Assembly (NCBI GenBank): GCA_017481065.1
Contig: JAFUPT010000101.1
Span: 35,510 to 99,509, forward strand
Direction of reading: 5' to 3'
Length of the DNA stretch: 64,000 bases
Source: Clostridia bacterium
GTDB lineage: Bacteria > Bacillota_A > Clostridia > Christensenellales > Aristaeellaceae
A program made the translations under genes and the position numbers. Positions 41,011-49,059 of the stretch are shown in pieces; position 1 is the stretch's first letter; each line of letters starts with the position of its first letter. The notes below the pieces were generated by a model. It was given only the letters and a program-made list of their open reading frames with translations. It did not search any database and was not told the DNA's origin.

Positions 41011-42501
41011 ATGAAGAAAAACCAGCGGCGCCTCGTGCGCCTGATCGCCATCATTTTGGCTGTGCTGCTGGCGGGCAGCGCCGTGGTATCGGCAATCTTC
41101 AGCTTTGCCTATGCCGAGGAAACTCCCGCCCGCAACAGCTGCACCCTCACAATGGAATATCTTGAAAATGAACAAGCGCTGCGTGTATCGCAGCGTCTTG
41201 TCTATATAAACGAAAGCAGCATCCCCCTCGACCGCGTGGTTTTCTATGCGCCGGCAAATATCTTCCGCCGTGAAGCCACGGCGGCCTATGCAGCAGATGA
41301 CCTCGAATCCGGCTTCGCCTACGGCTACCTTCCCGGCGGAATCGACCTGGTGGATGTAATGGTAAACGGCGCTGCGGCGGATTACGGCTTCCAGGGGGAA
41401 GGCGAGCTTTACCTGCGGGTCGCCTGCGATCTCGCCCCCGGCGAAAGCTGCGAATTCACCTTCAATTATTACCTGCTGCTCACCGCCAACAATGCCTTCC
41501 TCGGCGTGGGCGAATATGACTGGCGGCTCAGCAATTTTTATTTCGCCCCCGCCTATGTAAACGAGGCCTACGGCGAATTCATGCTCTCCTCCCCCGTCTC
41601 CTTCACCCGCTGGATTCACACGCCCGCGGCGGACTTCCATGCAAGCATCGCCCTGCCGGATGGCTGTGCACTCGCTGCCACCGGTACAGAATCCAGTGAA
41701 ATCATTGATGGTGCAAGACTCTGGAGCATCACCGCTGAAAACGTGCGGGACTTTGCTCTCAGCTTCGGCGAAGGCTACAAAGAAAGCAGCGAAGGCAAAA
41801 TCCGCTGCCTCATCCGGCAGCGCGGCGCGGCGGATGATGTGCTGGAATATGCCGAAGAAGCCATCGCTGCCTGCGAAAGCTGGTTCGGCGAATTCCCCAT
41901 GGATGGCATGGATTTCATCCAAACCGGCGATTCCAACGCCTTCCGCAGCCACAGCGGCTGTGCCTGGCTCTCCGAAGCCCTCATCAAGGAAGGCGGCGAT
42001 GAACTGCGCCGCGCGGTGTATTATTGCGTTGCCCAGCAGTATTTTGGCTTCGCCGCCTATACCCAGCCCTCCTCCGATGCCTGGCTCTCGGATTCCATCT
42101 GCGAATATCTCTCCTACCTGATTCTCGAGGAGCTCGACGGCAGCGATGCCTATCTCCGTGCCCTCAATGAAAACATCGTCTCCTCCCTGCAGCTCACCAT
42201 CCCCGGCGGGCTGAATGTGGTGAGCGACGCCTCCCTGATGGATGCGCTGGAGTATGATATCATCATCCGCGACCGCGGCGCAGCGGTGTTCCATGAGCTC
42301 CGCACCGCCATGGGCAGGGATGAACTCATCTCCGGCCTCAGAAACTTCTACCAGAAGGGCCTTTCCGCAGATGTTCTCACCGAAATGGACCTCGTAAACG
42401 CCCTAGATGCCGCCACCGGCCGCAGCTGGGAAGCCTTCCTCACCGATTGGGTCTACAACATCGGTGATTATGTCAATCAGGATATTTTCTGGCTGGACTG
42501 A
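41011..42501 (+). CDS. M1-peptidase-like exported protein, zinc site lost
   Basis: A 496-residue exported protein with an N-terminal signal or anchor helix (residues about 8-34). The fold is like gluzincin M1 peptidases (beta-rich N-terminal domain, then a helical catalytic-type domain). The metal site is gone: the HELAHQWFG equivalent reads YCVAQQYFG (about 338-346), so both His and the catalytic Glu are missing, and WLNEG is WLSDS. It should therefore not be a peptidase and may act as a binding or assembly factor. The ATG at 41011 is preferred to a GTG nine bases upstream. It follows two signal peptidases. Confidence 0.78.
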   Translation: MKKNQRRLVRLIAIILAVLLAGSAVVSAIFSFAYAEETPARNSCTLTMEYLENEQALRVSQRLVYINESSIPLDRVVFYAPANIFRREATAAYAADDLESGFAYGYLPGGIDLVDVMVNGAAADYGFQGEGELYLRVACDLAPGESCEFTFNYYLLLTANNAFLGVGEYDWRLSNFYFAPAYVNEAYGEFMLSSPVSFTRWIHTPAADFHASIALPDGCALAATGTESSEIIDGARLWSITAENVRDFALSFGEGYKESSEGKIRCLIRQRGAADDVLEYAEEAIAACESWFGEFPMDGMDFIQTGDSNAFRSHSGCAWLSEALIKEGGDELRRAVYYCVAQQYFGFAAYTQPSSDAWLSDSICEYLSYLILEELDGSDAYLRALNENIVSSLQLTIPGGLNVVSDASLMDALEYDIIIRDRGAAVFHELRTAMGRDELISGLRNFYQKGLSADVLTEMDLVNALDAATGRSWEAFLTDWVYNIGDYVNQDIFWLD

Positions 42502-42532
42502 ACAGCACATACACTTCACCACCAAAAAATCC

Positions 42533-42564
42533 AAGAGGAGCACGGACACCCGTGCTCCTCTTTT
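42533..42564. terminator. Bidirectional terminator
   Basis: AAGAGGAGCACGG pairs with CCGTGCTCCTCTT around ACAC, then TTTT. It lies 31 bases after the M1-like gene and 12 bases beyond the stop codon of the convergent foldase gene. Confidence 0.9.
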
Positions 42565-42575
42565 CCTGCATTATT

Positions 42576-43799
42576 CTAAAACCTCTCCGGATAATACTTC
42601 GCATCCGCTTCATTGATCCAGCCCACAACCGTCGCGTTGTAGTGGCTCATCTTCAATTCTTCTCCGTAGCTGGCCCGCAGCGCGCCGGCAACCTCCTCAA
42701 AGGCCACCGGACCCGACGTCACATCCGATGCGTAGCGCATGATGCAAAGTCCCGCATCGCAGCGCACTGCCCCGGAAACATCGCCGATGTTCTCCAGCGC
42801 CATCGCAGCATCCCGAATTTCCTCGCCGAAGATCGTACTCTGCCCGGCGATGCACTCACCCTCGGGGTTTCCGTAGCCCCACTCTTCAAAGAGCGCGTCA
42901 AAGTCCGCGCCGCCGTTCATCTGGCCGAGCACTTCCCCGGCCTGCGGCTCCAATTCCTTGTACAGCGCGTCCAAATCCTCCAGCCTGCCCGCGTCTCCGG
43001 CAGCCAGCAGCGCCTGGATATCGGCATATTCCGCCATCTGGCCTTCATCAAAGGGGATCACCAGCATCTGCACGCGACGCACTCCCTCGGGATGCCAGAC
43101 CACCGCGCGCCCGGCCTCGCAGTCCGCTTCATACTCGGCATAATTGGCCGAATACATCAGCTTCGCACTCTCCAGCTGCTCCTCATAAAACGCAAGCAGC
43201 TGTTCGTCGCTCACGGTGAAGTCCGCCGTGACATATTCGTAGAGCCGTTCCTTCCAGAAATCCTTTTTCGCCTGGGCAAGCAAATCCTCATAGGAATAGC
43301 CGTTCTCTTCAAGATAGGCGATGGTCTCCTCGCGCACCTGCGCATCGCTCTTGCTCTCGTCGAAGCGGAAGGCCATGTAGTATTCCACATTGTCCTCGTA
43401 TTCCGCCTTCACCCGCGCCTCAAGCTCCGCTTCCGCCGCGCCGTCCAGCTCGTAAACCCCGGCTTCCCGGGCCTTGCTTTCGAGTATTTTCTCCTCAATC
43501 AAATTATCCAGCACTTCCAGCTTCGCATCTTCGGCATATTCCGCCTCGGCCATGCCCAGCATTTCATAGTAGGGCTGCACGATGGCATATTCCGCCGCAG
43601 CCTCCGCCACGGTTACGATGCCGCCGTTAAACTCCGCCGCAGCCTCATCCGGGGAATAGAGCGGCGGCTCGTCCACGCTCGTGAGCAGCTCCGCCAGGCG
43701 GCCGTTGTATTCCAGGCAGCGCAGCTCCGCGCTCACAGCCCAGATGCACGCCCCCAAAGTTGTAATCGCAAGAATGATACACAGGATTTTCAGCTTCAT
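42576..43799 (-). CDS. PrsA/SurA-like peptidyl-prolyl isomerase or chaperone
   Basis: A 407-residue exported protein. The N-terminus MKLKILCIILAITTLGAC could be a signal peptide with an LGAC lipobox, as in lipoprotein PrsA, or a membrane anchor. A SurA-type helical N-terminal region is rich in Glu and Ala (ARVKAEYEDNVEYYMAF). Residues about 265-370 have a parvulin-like layout (VRRVQMLVIPFDEGQ, LGQMNGGADFDALFEEWGYG), though catalytic residues are not certain. The start at 43799 has GGAGG seven bases upstream. It would help exported proteins to fold and fits the export cluster around it. Confidence 0.75.
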   Translation of the reverse strand: MKLKILCIILAITTLGACIWAVSAELRCLEYNGRLAELLTSVDEPPLYSPDEAAAEFNGGIVTVAEAAAEYAIVQPYYEMLGMAEAEYAEDAKLEVLDNLIEEKILESKAREAGVYELDGAAEAELEARVKAEYEDNVEYYMAFRFDESKSDAQVREETIAYLEENGYSYEDLLAQAKKDFWKERLYEYVTADFTVSDEQLLAFYEEQLESAKLMYSANYAEYEADCEAGRAVVWHPEGVRRVQMLVIPFDEGQMAEYADIQALLAAGDAGRLEDLDALYKELEPQAGEVLGQMNGGADFDALFEEWGYGNPEGECIAGQSTIFGEEIRDAAMALENIGDVSGAVRCDAGLCIMRYASDVTSGPVAFEEVAGALRASYGEELKMSHYNATVVGWINEADAKYYPERF

Positions 43800-43816
43800 A
43801 ATCAACCTCCGCGCAT

Positions 43817-43850
43817 AATTATAGCACAGAATCACTTCTGTGCTATAATT
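43817..43850. promoter_or_regulatory. 14-bp perfect inverted repeat with a TATAAT in each arm
   Basis: AATTATAGCACAGA (43817-43830) and its exact complement (43837-43850) flank six bases, just upstream of the foldase gene. Both strands carry TATAAT at the outer end. It may be an operator over the -10 region, or a terminator for the preceding exonuclease gene, but there is no T-run. Confidence 0.5.
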
Positions 43851-43929
43851 GCGTATTCAAATTTACGAAAATACCGCTGTTCAGCCATGATTGCTGCCGG
43901 TTCTTCATCTGCGGGCCTTATTGACGGCC

Positions 43930-44529
43930 TTATGACATCTTCTCGCCCACCAGCATGCACAAATACGCCGCCGCTGCGTCGTAGCGCGCATCATGGGCAT
44001 GGTCGCCGCCGCCATACCACTTCTTGCATTTCTTGGCAATAAATTCCTGGGAAAGGCCGAAATGCTGGCAAAGCTCCTCCAGCTTCGGCGGCTTCAATAC
44101 CTTCGGATTCTGCTTGAGGGGGATGTGCGCCTCCTCGGTGTAATGCTTCAGGGTGCAGAAGATGGGATAATCCGGGAATTTCACGCCGATACGGCCGAAT
44201 TCGCTGCGGATGTAGCGCAAATCGCCGCCCACATCGTGGCCGATCACCATCTTGCAATCCTTGAAATCCCGGTAAACTTCGTCCGCATGATAGGCAAATA
44301 CATCGCCGCCGCTGAGCTTGCGCAGTTCATAAACACCCAGCCCATGCACCTTGCGCGCATAGCGGTTGATGCTGCGGGCAGTAAAATAGAAATTCTTGCC
44401 GCGCACCTTCTTGCCCTCGATGATCAGGTAAGAAAGCTGTATAATCCTGCTCGGCCTGTTGCCGTCCAGCTCCACGTCCACGGCAATCCATTTATCCGGT
44501 TTTTTAAATAACTTCTTGAAATCGATCAC
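43930..44529 (-). CDS. DEDDh-type 3'-5' exonuclease (DnaQ-like)
   Basis: A 199-residue exonuclease-fold protein. The three Exo motifs are recognisable: WIAVDVELDG (DxE), IGHDVGGDLRYI (GHD, with the Asp of Exo II) and HDARYDAAAAYLC (HxAxxD of Exo III). The DxE motif has Leu-Asp-Gly after it instead of Thr-Gly. Candidate roles are oligonucleotide degradation or repair. The GTG start overlaps the stop of the MalY-type gene (GTGA), so both are translated from one mRNA. Confidence 0.82.
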   Translation of the reverse strand: MIDFKKLFKKPDKWIAVDVELDGNRPSRIIQLSYLIIEGKKVRGKNFYFTARSINRYARKVHGLGVYELRKLSGGDVFAYHADEVYRDFKDCKMVIGHDVGGDLRYIRSEFGRIGVKFPDYPIFCTLKHYTEEAHIPLKQNPKVLKPPKLEELCQHFGLSQEFIAKKCKKWYGGGDHAHDARYDAAAAYLCMLVGEKMS

Positions 44530-45713
44530 TGGTTGATGCTCCGTACCATTTTTTCAATATTTTCCAGCGCCGCCTGCACATTCCGGCGCTGGGTGGCGAG
44601 ATTAAAGCGGAAGAAGCCGCGGCCCGTCTCCTCGCCGAAGAACCTGCCGTCGTTGATGGCCACGCCCGCCTCGTCGATCACCTTTCGGAAGAACTCCTCG
44701 TGGCTGAGGCCCACTTCCCGGCAGTCCAGCCACATCAGGTAGCTGCCCTCCTGGGGATAACACTCGATCTCAGGAATGCGCGCCCGGATGAAATCCACGG
44801 CGTAATCCCGGTTTTCACGGATGTATTCCACCACCGCATCCATCCATTCATCGCCCTCGTTGTAGGCAACCGTCTGGGCGATCGCGCCGAAGATGTTCGG
44901 CGTACCCGCATGCGCGCGCTCAATTTCATCCTGCAAGAGCTTGCGCAGCCCGGCATTTTTCACAATCGCCGAACTCTGCCGCAGGCCCGCGAGGTTGAAG
45001 GATTTCGTGGCCGAGGTCAGCATCACGCATTTATCCGCGCCCTTGATGGAAAGGATGCGGGTGTGGGGCGTGCCGTCCAGAATGAAATCGGCGTGGATTT
45101 CATCGCTCACGATGATCACGTCATACCGGTTCGCCAGCTCCACAAGGCGGGTAAGCTCCGCCCGCGTCCATACCCGGCCCACCGGGTTGTGGGGGCTGCA
45201 TAGGATCATCATCTTCACGCCGCCTGCAAACTGCTTCTCCAGCAGTTCAAAATCCATCTCCCAGCCCCTTTCCGTGCGCGCCAGCCGGTTTTCCACCAGC
45301 TCGCGCCCGAAGAGCTGCACCGCCCGGTAAAATGGGCCGTACACCGGCGGCTGTACAAGGATTTTATCCCCCTTCTCCGTCATGCTGCGCACGCAGAAGA
45401 AAATGCTGTCCACCACGCCGGGGCTGTAAAGTATCCACTCGGGATCGATCTCCAGGCCGTAGCGCCGCTTCAGCCAGCCCGCTTCCGCCGCCTTTTCCTC
45501 GGCGGCATTCTCGGTATAGCCGTAAATGGCGTGCTGGGCGCGCTTCACCAGCGCCTCGGAAATCGCCGGTACAGTGCGGAAGTCCATGTCCGCAACCCAC
45601 ATCGGGATCACATCCGCGCGGCCGAAGTGCTCCTGGCACTTATCCCATTTCTCGCAGTTCGTTCCCCTGCGATCCACTTCCGCATCCAGGTATTCCCGAT
45701 AGAATTCGTTCAT
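44526..45713 (-). CDS. MalY/PatB-type PLP-dependent C-S lyase
   Basis: A 395-residue fold-type I PLP enzyme. It begins with the MalY/PatB segment RRGTNCEKWDKCQEHFGRAD and PMWVADMDF. The PLP lysine is in TSATKSFNLAGLRQS, and ILCSPHNPVGRVWTRAEL and IIVSDEIHADFIL give the other PLP contacts. Relatives cleave cystathionine or cysteine conjugates to pyruvate, ammonia and a thiol, and some act as aminotransferases; the substrate here is uncertain. GGAGG lies nine bases before the ATG. It is co-translated with the exonuclease gene, for no evident reason. Confidence 0.88.
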   Translation of the reverse strand: MNEFYREYLDAEVDRRGTNCEKWDKCQEHFGRADVIPMWVADMDFRTVPAISEALVKRAQHAIYGYTENAAEEKAAEAGWLKRRYGLEIDPEWILYSPGVVDSIFFCVRSMTEKGDKILVQPPVYGPFYRAVQLFGRELVENRLARTERGWEMDFELLEKQFAGGVKMMILCSPHNPVGRVWTRAELTRLVELANRYDVIIVSDEIHADFILDGTPHTRILSIKGADKCVMLTSATKSFNLAGLRQSSAIVKNAGLRKLLQDEIERAHAGTPNIFGAIAQTVAYNEGDEWMDAVVEYIRENRDYAVDFIRARIPEIECYPQEGSYLMWLDCREVGLSHEEFFRKVIDEAGVAINDGRFFGEETGRGFFRFNLATQRRNVQAALENIEKMVRSINQ

Positions 45714-45745
45714 CTTCGCGCACCTCCCGCAAAAACTCTCATTTT

Positions 45746-45774
45746 ATTATATCTCGTTTGTGAAAAATATGCAA
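45746..45774 (-). promoter_or_regulatory. Promoter of the MalY-type operon
   Basis: On the minus strand TTGCAT (45769-45774), 17-base spacer, TATAAT (45746-45751), 32 bases upstream of the start codon. Confidence 0.8.
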
Positions 45775-45855
45775 GCGGCAGTTGTATATATTTTAACCCT
45801 TTCCCTGCGGAATAATCGGTGATATAATAGAAGAAAGCAGAATTTCGGAGGCAGC

Positions 45856-46722
45856 ATGGTAGAACTCAGCAGATTGATCGGCGAAAAAGACGCCGGCCGC
45901 AAAATCAAATATTTCGTGCGCAGCGATCTCAAGGTTTCCTATCACCAGTATTGCGCCATGAAGAATTCCGGCGGCCTGAAGGTCAACGGCGAAATCGTGC
46001 ATGCAGATTATATCCTGCAATCCGGAGATGCAGTCACTGCCTGCCTCCCCGATCCCGGCGCGGAAAAAGCCGTCCTTCCCGAACCCGGCGAACTCACCAT
46101 CGCCTACCGGGATGATGACCTCGTCATCCTCGATAAACCCGCGCCCCTCGCCTGCCAGTGCACCCCCAAGCAGCCCGGCGGCACGCTCGAAAACCGCTTT
46201 GCCGCCCACTTCGGCTGCGTTTTCCGCCCGCTGAACCGCCTCGACAAGGGCACCAGCGGCCTGATGGCGGCGGCGCTCCATCCCCACTCCTGCCAGCTTT
46301 TGCAGCGGCAGCTCCATTCAGACAGCTTCATCCGGGAATACCTCGCCGTGGTCGATGGCGAGATGCATGGCGAAGGAACCATCGATCTCCCCATCGCCAA
46401 GGATGCATCCGCCACCGTACGCCGCATCATCGATCATGAAAACGGCCAGCGCGCCATCACCCATTACCGGGTAGAGGAGACGGGCCCGCGCAGCATCGTG
46501 CGCCTGCGCCTTGAAACCGGCCGCACCCACCAGATCCGGGTCCACCTGTCCGCCCTGGGACATCCCATCGTGGGTGACTTCCTCTACGGAAGCGAAACCC
46601 CCGAGCTCCCCGGCAGGTTTGCCCTCCATTCCACCCGCATCGCCCTCCGCCATCCCCTCACGGGCGAAACCATCGATATCTCCTCCCCCCTGCCGGAGGA
46701 GCTGAGGAGGCTGGTCCCATGA
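45856..46722 (+). CDS. RluA-family pseudouridine synthase
   Basis: A 288-residue synthase. A short S4-like N-terminal region (KIKYFVRSDLKVSYHQYCAM, GGLKVNGEIV) precedes the catalytic domain. The catalytic Asp is in RPLNRLDKGTSGLMAAAL, which is the RluA HRLDxxTSG motif with Asn for His, and later LETGRTHQIRVHLSALGHPI and YGSETPEL agree. It isomerises uridine to pseudouridine in rRNA or tRNA; the site is unknown. GGAGG lies six bases before the ATG. The stop overlaps the nuclease gene start (ATGA). Confidence 0.93.
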   Translation: MVELSRLIGEKDAGRKIKYFVRSDLKVSYHQYCAMKNSGGLKVNGEIVHADYILQSGDAVTACLPDPGAEKAVLPEPGELTIAYRDDDLVILDKPAPLACQCTPKQPGGTLENRFAAHFGCVFRPLNRLDKGTSGLMAAALHPHSCQLLQRQLHSDSFIREYLAVVDGEMHGEGTIDLPIAKDASATVRRIIDHENGQRAITHYRVEETGPRSIVRLRLETGRTHQIRVHLSALGHPIVGDFLYGSETPELPGRFALHSTRIALRHPLTGETIDISSPLPEELRRLVP

Positions 46723-47087
46723 CGGAAGTCCAGAAGATCATCTCGGCCCTGTCCTCCATCCGCATTCCCGCCCAGCCGGAGGAATACGAAATCCATGCCG
46801 CCATCGCCCGCGCGCTGGAGGCCGCCGGCATTGAATACATCCATGAACACAGGCTCCTGCCCGGCCGCCGCATCGATTTCGCCTGCGGCACAGTGGGCAT
46901 CGAGGTAAAAAAATCCCGCCCGGTTTCCGCCCGGCTGCGGGAACAGCTCACCCGCTATCTGCAGGAAACCAGCCTCACCGCCATGATCGTAGTGCTGCAA
47001 AAGCCCTGCCATCTGCCGGAAACCATCTGCGGAAAGCCCGTCCACGTCGTCGCACTCAACCGTCTCTGGGGGGTGGCCTTGCATTGA
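46719..47087 (+). CDS. PD-(D/E)xK nuclease-like small protein
   Basis: A 122-residue protein with the core of a restriction-endonuclease fold. The helix IHAAIARALEAAGI is followed by EHRLLPGRRIDFACGTVGIE-VKK, giving Asp53 and Glu62-Val-Lys64 in the usual spacing for PD-(D/E)xK, with Glu24 as a possible first acidic residue. Relatives include VRR-NUC-like and other small nucleases; I cannot name the family. It overlaps the RluA stop (ATGA) and the SNF2 helicase start (TTGA), which suggests a nuclease-helicase pair. Confidence 0.75.
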   Translation: MTEVQKIISALSSIRIPAQPEEYEIHAAIARALEAAGIEYIHEHRLLPGRRIDFACGTVGIEVKKSRPVSARLREQLTRYLQETSLTAMIVVLQKPCHLPETICGKPVHVVALNRLWGVALH

Positions 47088-48859
47088 ACGATTATTCCAA
47101 CGATTTCTTCGATTTCCGCTTCCCGGATGATTCCGGCTTTGCCGAAAGCTATCCCGGCTACCTGCGCAGCGTGGATTCCAGCGCCCGCACCTACGGCACC
47201 CTTTCCTACAACCGCAAATCCAAATGCTGGACCATCAAGGCCGAGCCCTGCGTGACCGAGCTCGCTAAGCGCCTCTTTCCCGGCTGCGACGGCAAGGGCC
47301 GCGGCGTCGCCCGCTTCACCGCCCATAGGCGCGTGATCGGAGATCTGAACTGGCTGATGCTGCGCTATCCGCTGGAGATTGCCGAGAGGGACGTAAGCCG
47401 CTGGGAGGCCGCCCTCGAAGAAGCCCGGGATTACGCCATCCGCCGGGAAAAAGCCCTTCGCATGCCGGAAACCGCCGTGCCGCCCAGCGATCGCTTTTCC
47501 GGGCAGCTGCTCGATTTCCAGCAGCAGGGTCTCGCCTTCCTGCTCTCCACCCGCCGCTGCCTGCTGGCGGATGACATGGGCCTCGGCAAGACCGTGCAGG
47601 CCCTGTCCTTCCTCGCCACCACCGCCGCTTACCCGGCCATCGTGGTCGCCCCGCCGCATCTTTTGCGCAATTGGCAGAGCGAAATTGCCCGCTTCCTGAA
47701 CCCGGATGGCAGGCTGCGCATCCATGTGATCCATGGCCTCACCCCCTATCCCCTGCCGGAGGCGGATATCTACCTCACCCACTACCTGCTGCTGCGGGGC
47801 TGGAAGGAAATCCTGCCGGAGTGCGGCTTCCGCACCGTGATCTTCGATGAAATCCAGGAGCTGCGCCGCAACGGCACCAACAAGTACAGCGCCGCGAGCC
47901 TGCTCTCCGAGGCCTGCGAGAACTGCATCGGCCTCTCCGGCACGCCCATCTACAACAACGGCGGCGAAATCTGGAATGTGGTCAACATCATCGATTTCCA
48001 TTTCCTCGGCGACTGGGAGAGCTTTTCCCGGGAGTGGTGCTACGGCTACAACAGCGCCGTGGTGGCCAAGCCCGAAATCCTCGGCGATTACCTGCGCCGG
48101 GAGGGCATCATGCTGCGCCGCCTCAAGGGCGATGTACTCAGGGAGCTCGCCCCGAAGCGCCGCCTTGTCCAGGAGATCGACTGGGATGATTCCGTCTACC
48201 GCGAGCTGATGAAGCCCGTTGCCGAGCAGCTCTCCCTGCTCCGCCGAACCAGCGACCCTTCCCAGCGCGCCATCATCGAGGACGCCATCTGCCAGCGCCA
48301 GCGGCAGGCCACCGGCATCGCCAAGGCTCCCTTCGTGGCTGCCTTCGTGCGCGCGCTGGTGGAAAGCGGCGAAAAGGTGCTGCTCATGGCCCACCACCAC
48401 GCCGTGATGGATATCTACAAGGCCGAGCTCAAATCCCTTCATCCACAATTCATCACCGGCCGGGAAACCGATGCCCAGAAGGAGAAGGCCGCCGCTTCCT
48501 TCATGTCCGGCAAGTGCGATCTGCTCTGCATCTCCCTGCGCTCCGCCAGCGGGCTCAATCTCCAGCGCGCCACCTGCGTGGTATTCGGCGAACTGGACTG
48601 GTCCCCCGCCGTCCACTCCCAGGCAGAGGACCGCGCCCACCGCATCGGCCAGCAGGATTCCCTGCTCTGCTATTATCTCGTCTCCCCCCGGGGCTCCGAC
48701 CGGGATATGCAGGATTCCCTCGGCCTCAAGGTCAGCCAGTTCGTGTCCCTCATGGGCGATTCCATCCCCACCCAGGAGGATACCATGCTCCAGCAAACCT
48801 TCGCCCGGGAGCGGATACGCAGCTTGGTAGAGAGGTTGGCGGCGGATGGGGACGCTTAA
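47084..48859 (+). CDS. SNF2-family DNA translocase
   Basis: A 591-residue superfamily 2 ATPase of the Snf2 class. Motif I is LLADDMGLGKTVQAL (about 161-173), motif II is VIFDEIQEL (DEIQ, 255-258), then LSGTPIYN, and motif VI is EDRAHRIGQQ (about 515-524). Residues 1-100 resemble the single-strand/replication-fork binding region of SMARCAL1-type proteins only loosely. It would translocate on duplex DNA. The TTG start overlaps the nuclease stop (TTGA). Its own stop codon lies in the first hairpin of repeat copy B. Confidence 0.88.
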   Translation: MNDYSNDFFDFRFPDDSGFAESYPGYLRSVDSSARTYGTLSYNRKSKCWTIKAEPCVTELAKRLFPGCDGKGRGVARFTAHRRVIGDLNWLMLRYPLEIAERDVSRWEAALEEARDYAIRREKALRMPETAVPPSDRFSGQLLDFQQQGLAFLLSTRRCLLADDMGLGKTVQALSFLATTAAYPAIVVAPPHLLRNWQSEIARFLNPDGRLRIHVIHGLTPYPLPEADIYLTHYLLLRGWKEILPECGFRTVIFDEIQELRRNGTNKYSAASLLSEACENCIGLSGTPIYNNGGEIWNVVNIIDFHFLGDWESFSREWCYGYNSAVVAKPEILGDYLRREGIMLRRLKGDVLRELAPKRRLVQEIDWDDSVYRELMKPVAEQLSLLRRTSDPSQRAIIEDAICQRQRQATGIAKAPFVAAFVRALVESGEKVLLMAHHHAVMDIYKAELKSLHPQFITGRETDAQKEKAAASFMSGKCDLLCISLRSASGLNLQRATCVVFGELDWSPAVHSQAEDRAHRIGQQDSLLCYYLVSPRGSDRDMQDSLGLKVSQFVSLMGDSIPTQEDTMLQQTFARERIRSLVERLAADGDA

Positions 48860-49038
48860 GGGACTCCGTCCCTTAAGAATCCCTGCCAGGGGAAATGATT
48901 TCCCCTGGACCCCTCACAAAGGTGCGCTACGCGCACCAAAAAATATTAAAGGCACGCATTTGCGTGCCATTTTGTGAGGTTTCCAAAGGGGATCATCCCC
49001 TTTGGCGATTAAGCAGGGTGCAGGGACAGCATCCCTGC
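48855..49038. repeat. Palindrome-rich intergenic repeat, copy B (paired inverted modules)
   Basis: Left module: CTTAAGGGA/TCCCTTAAG hairpin (48855-48877), CCAGGGGAAA/TTTCCCCTGG (48886-48908), GGTGCGC/GCGCACC (48921-48937). Core: GGCACGCA/TGCGTGCC (48951-48968), then ATTTT. Right module: CCAAAGGGGATCATCCCCTTTGG (48983-49005) and GCAGGGA/TCCCTGC (49020-49038). The right module is an inverted copy of the left-hand type seen in copy A. Confidence 0.7.
48951..48974. terminator. Terminator within repeat copy B
   Basis: GGCACGCA (48951-48958) and TGCGTGCC (48961-48968), preceded on the left by AAA and followed by ATTTT. It is between the convergent SNF2 and DprA-like genes and could serve either, and the same hairpin sequence recurs in copy C. 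Confidence 0.7.
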
Positions 49039-49059
49039 CATCTCCCCTGGGTCTCCCCC

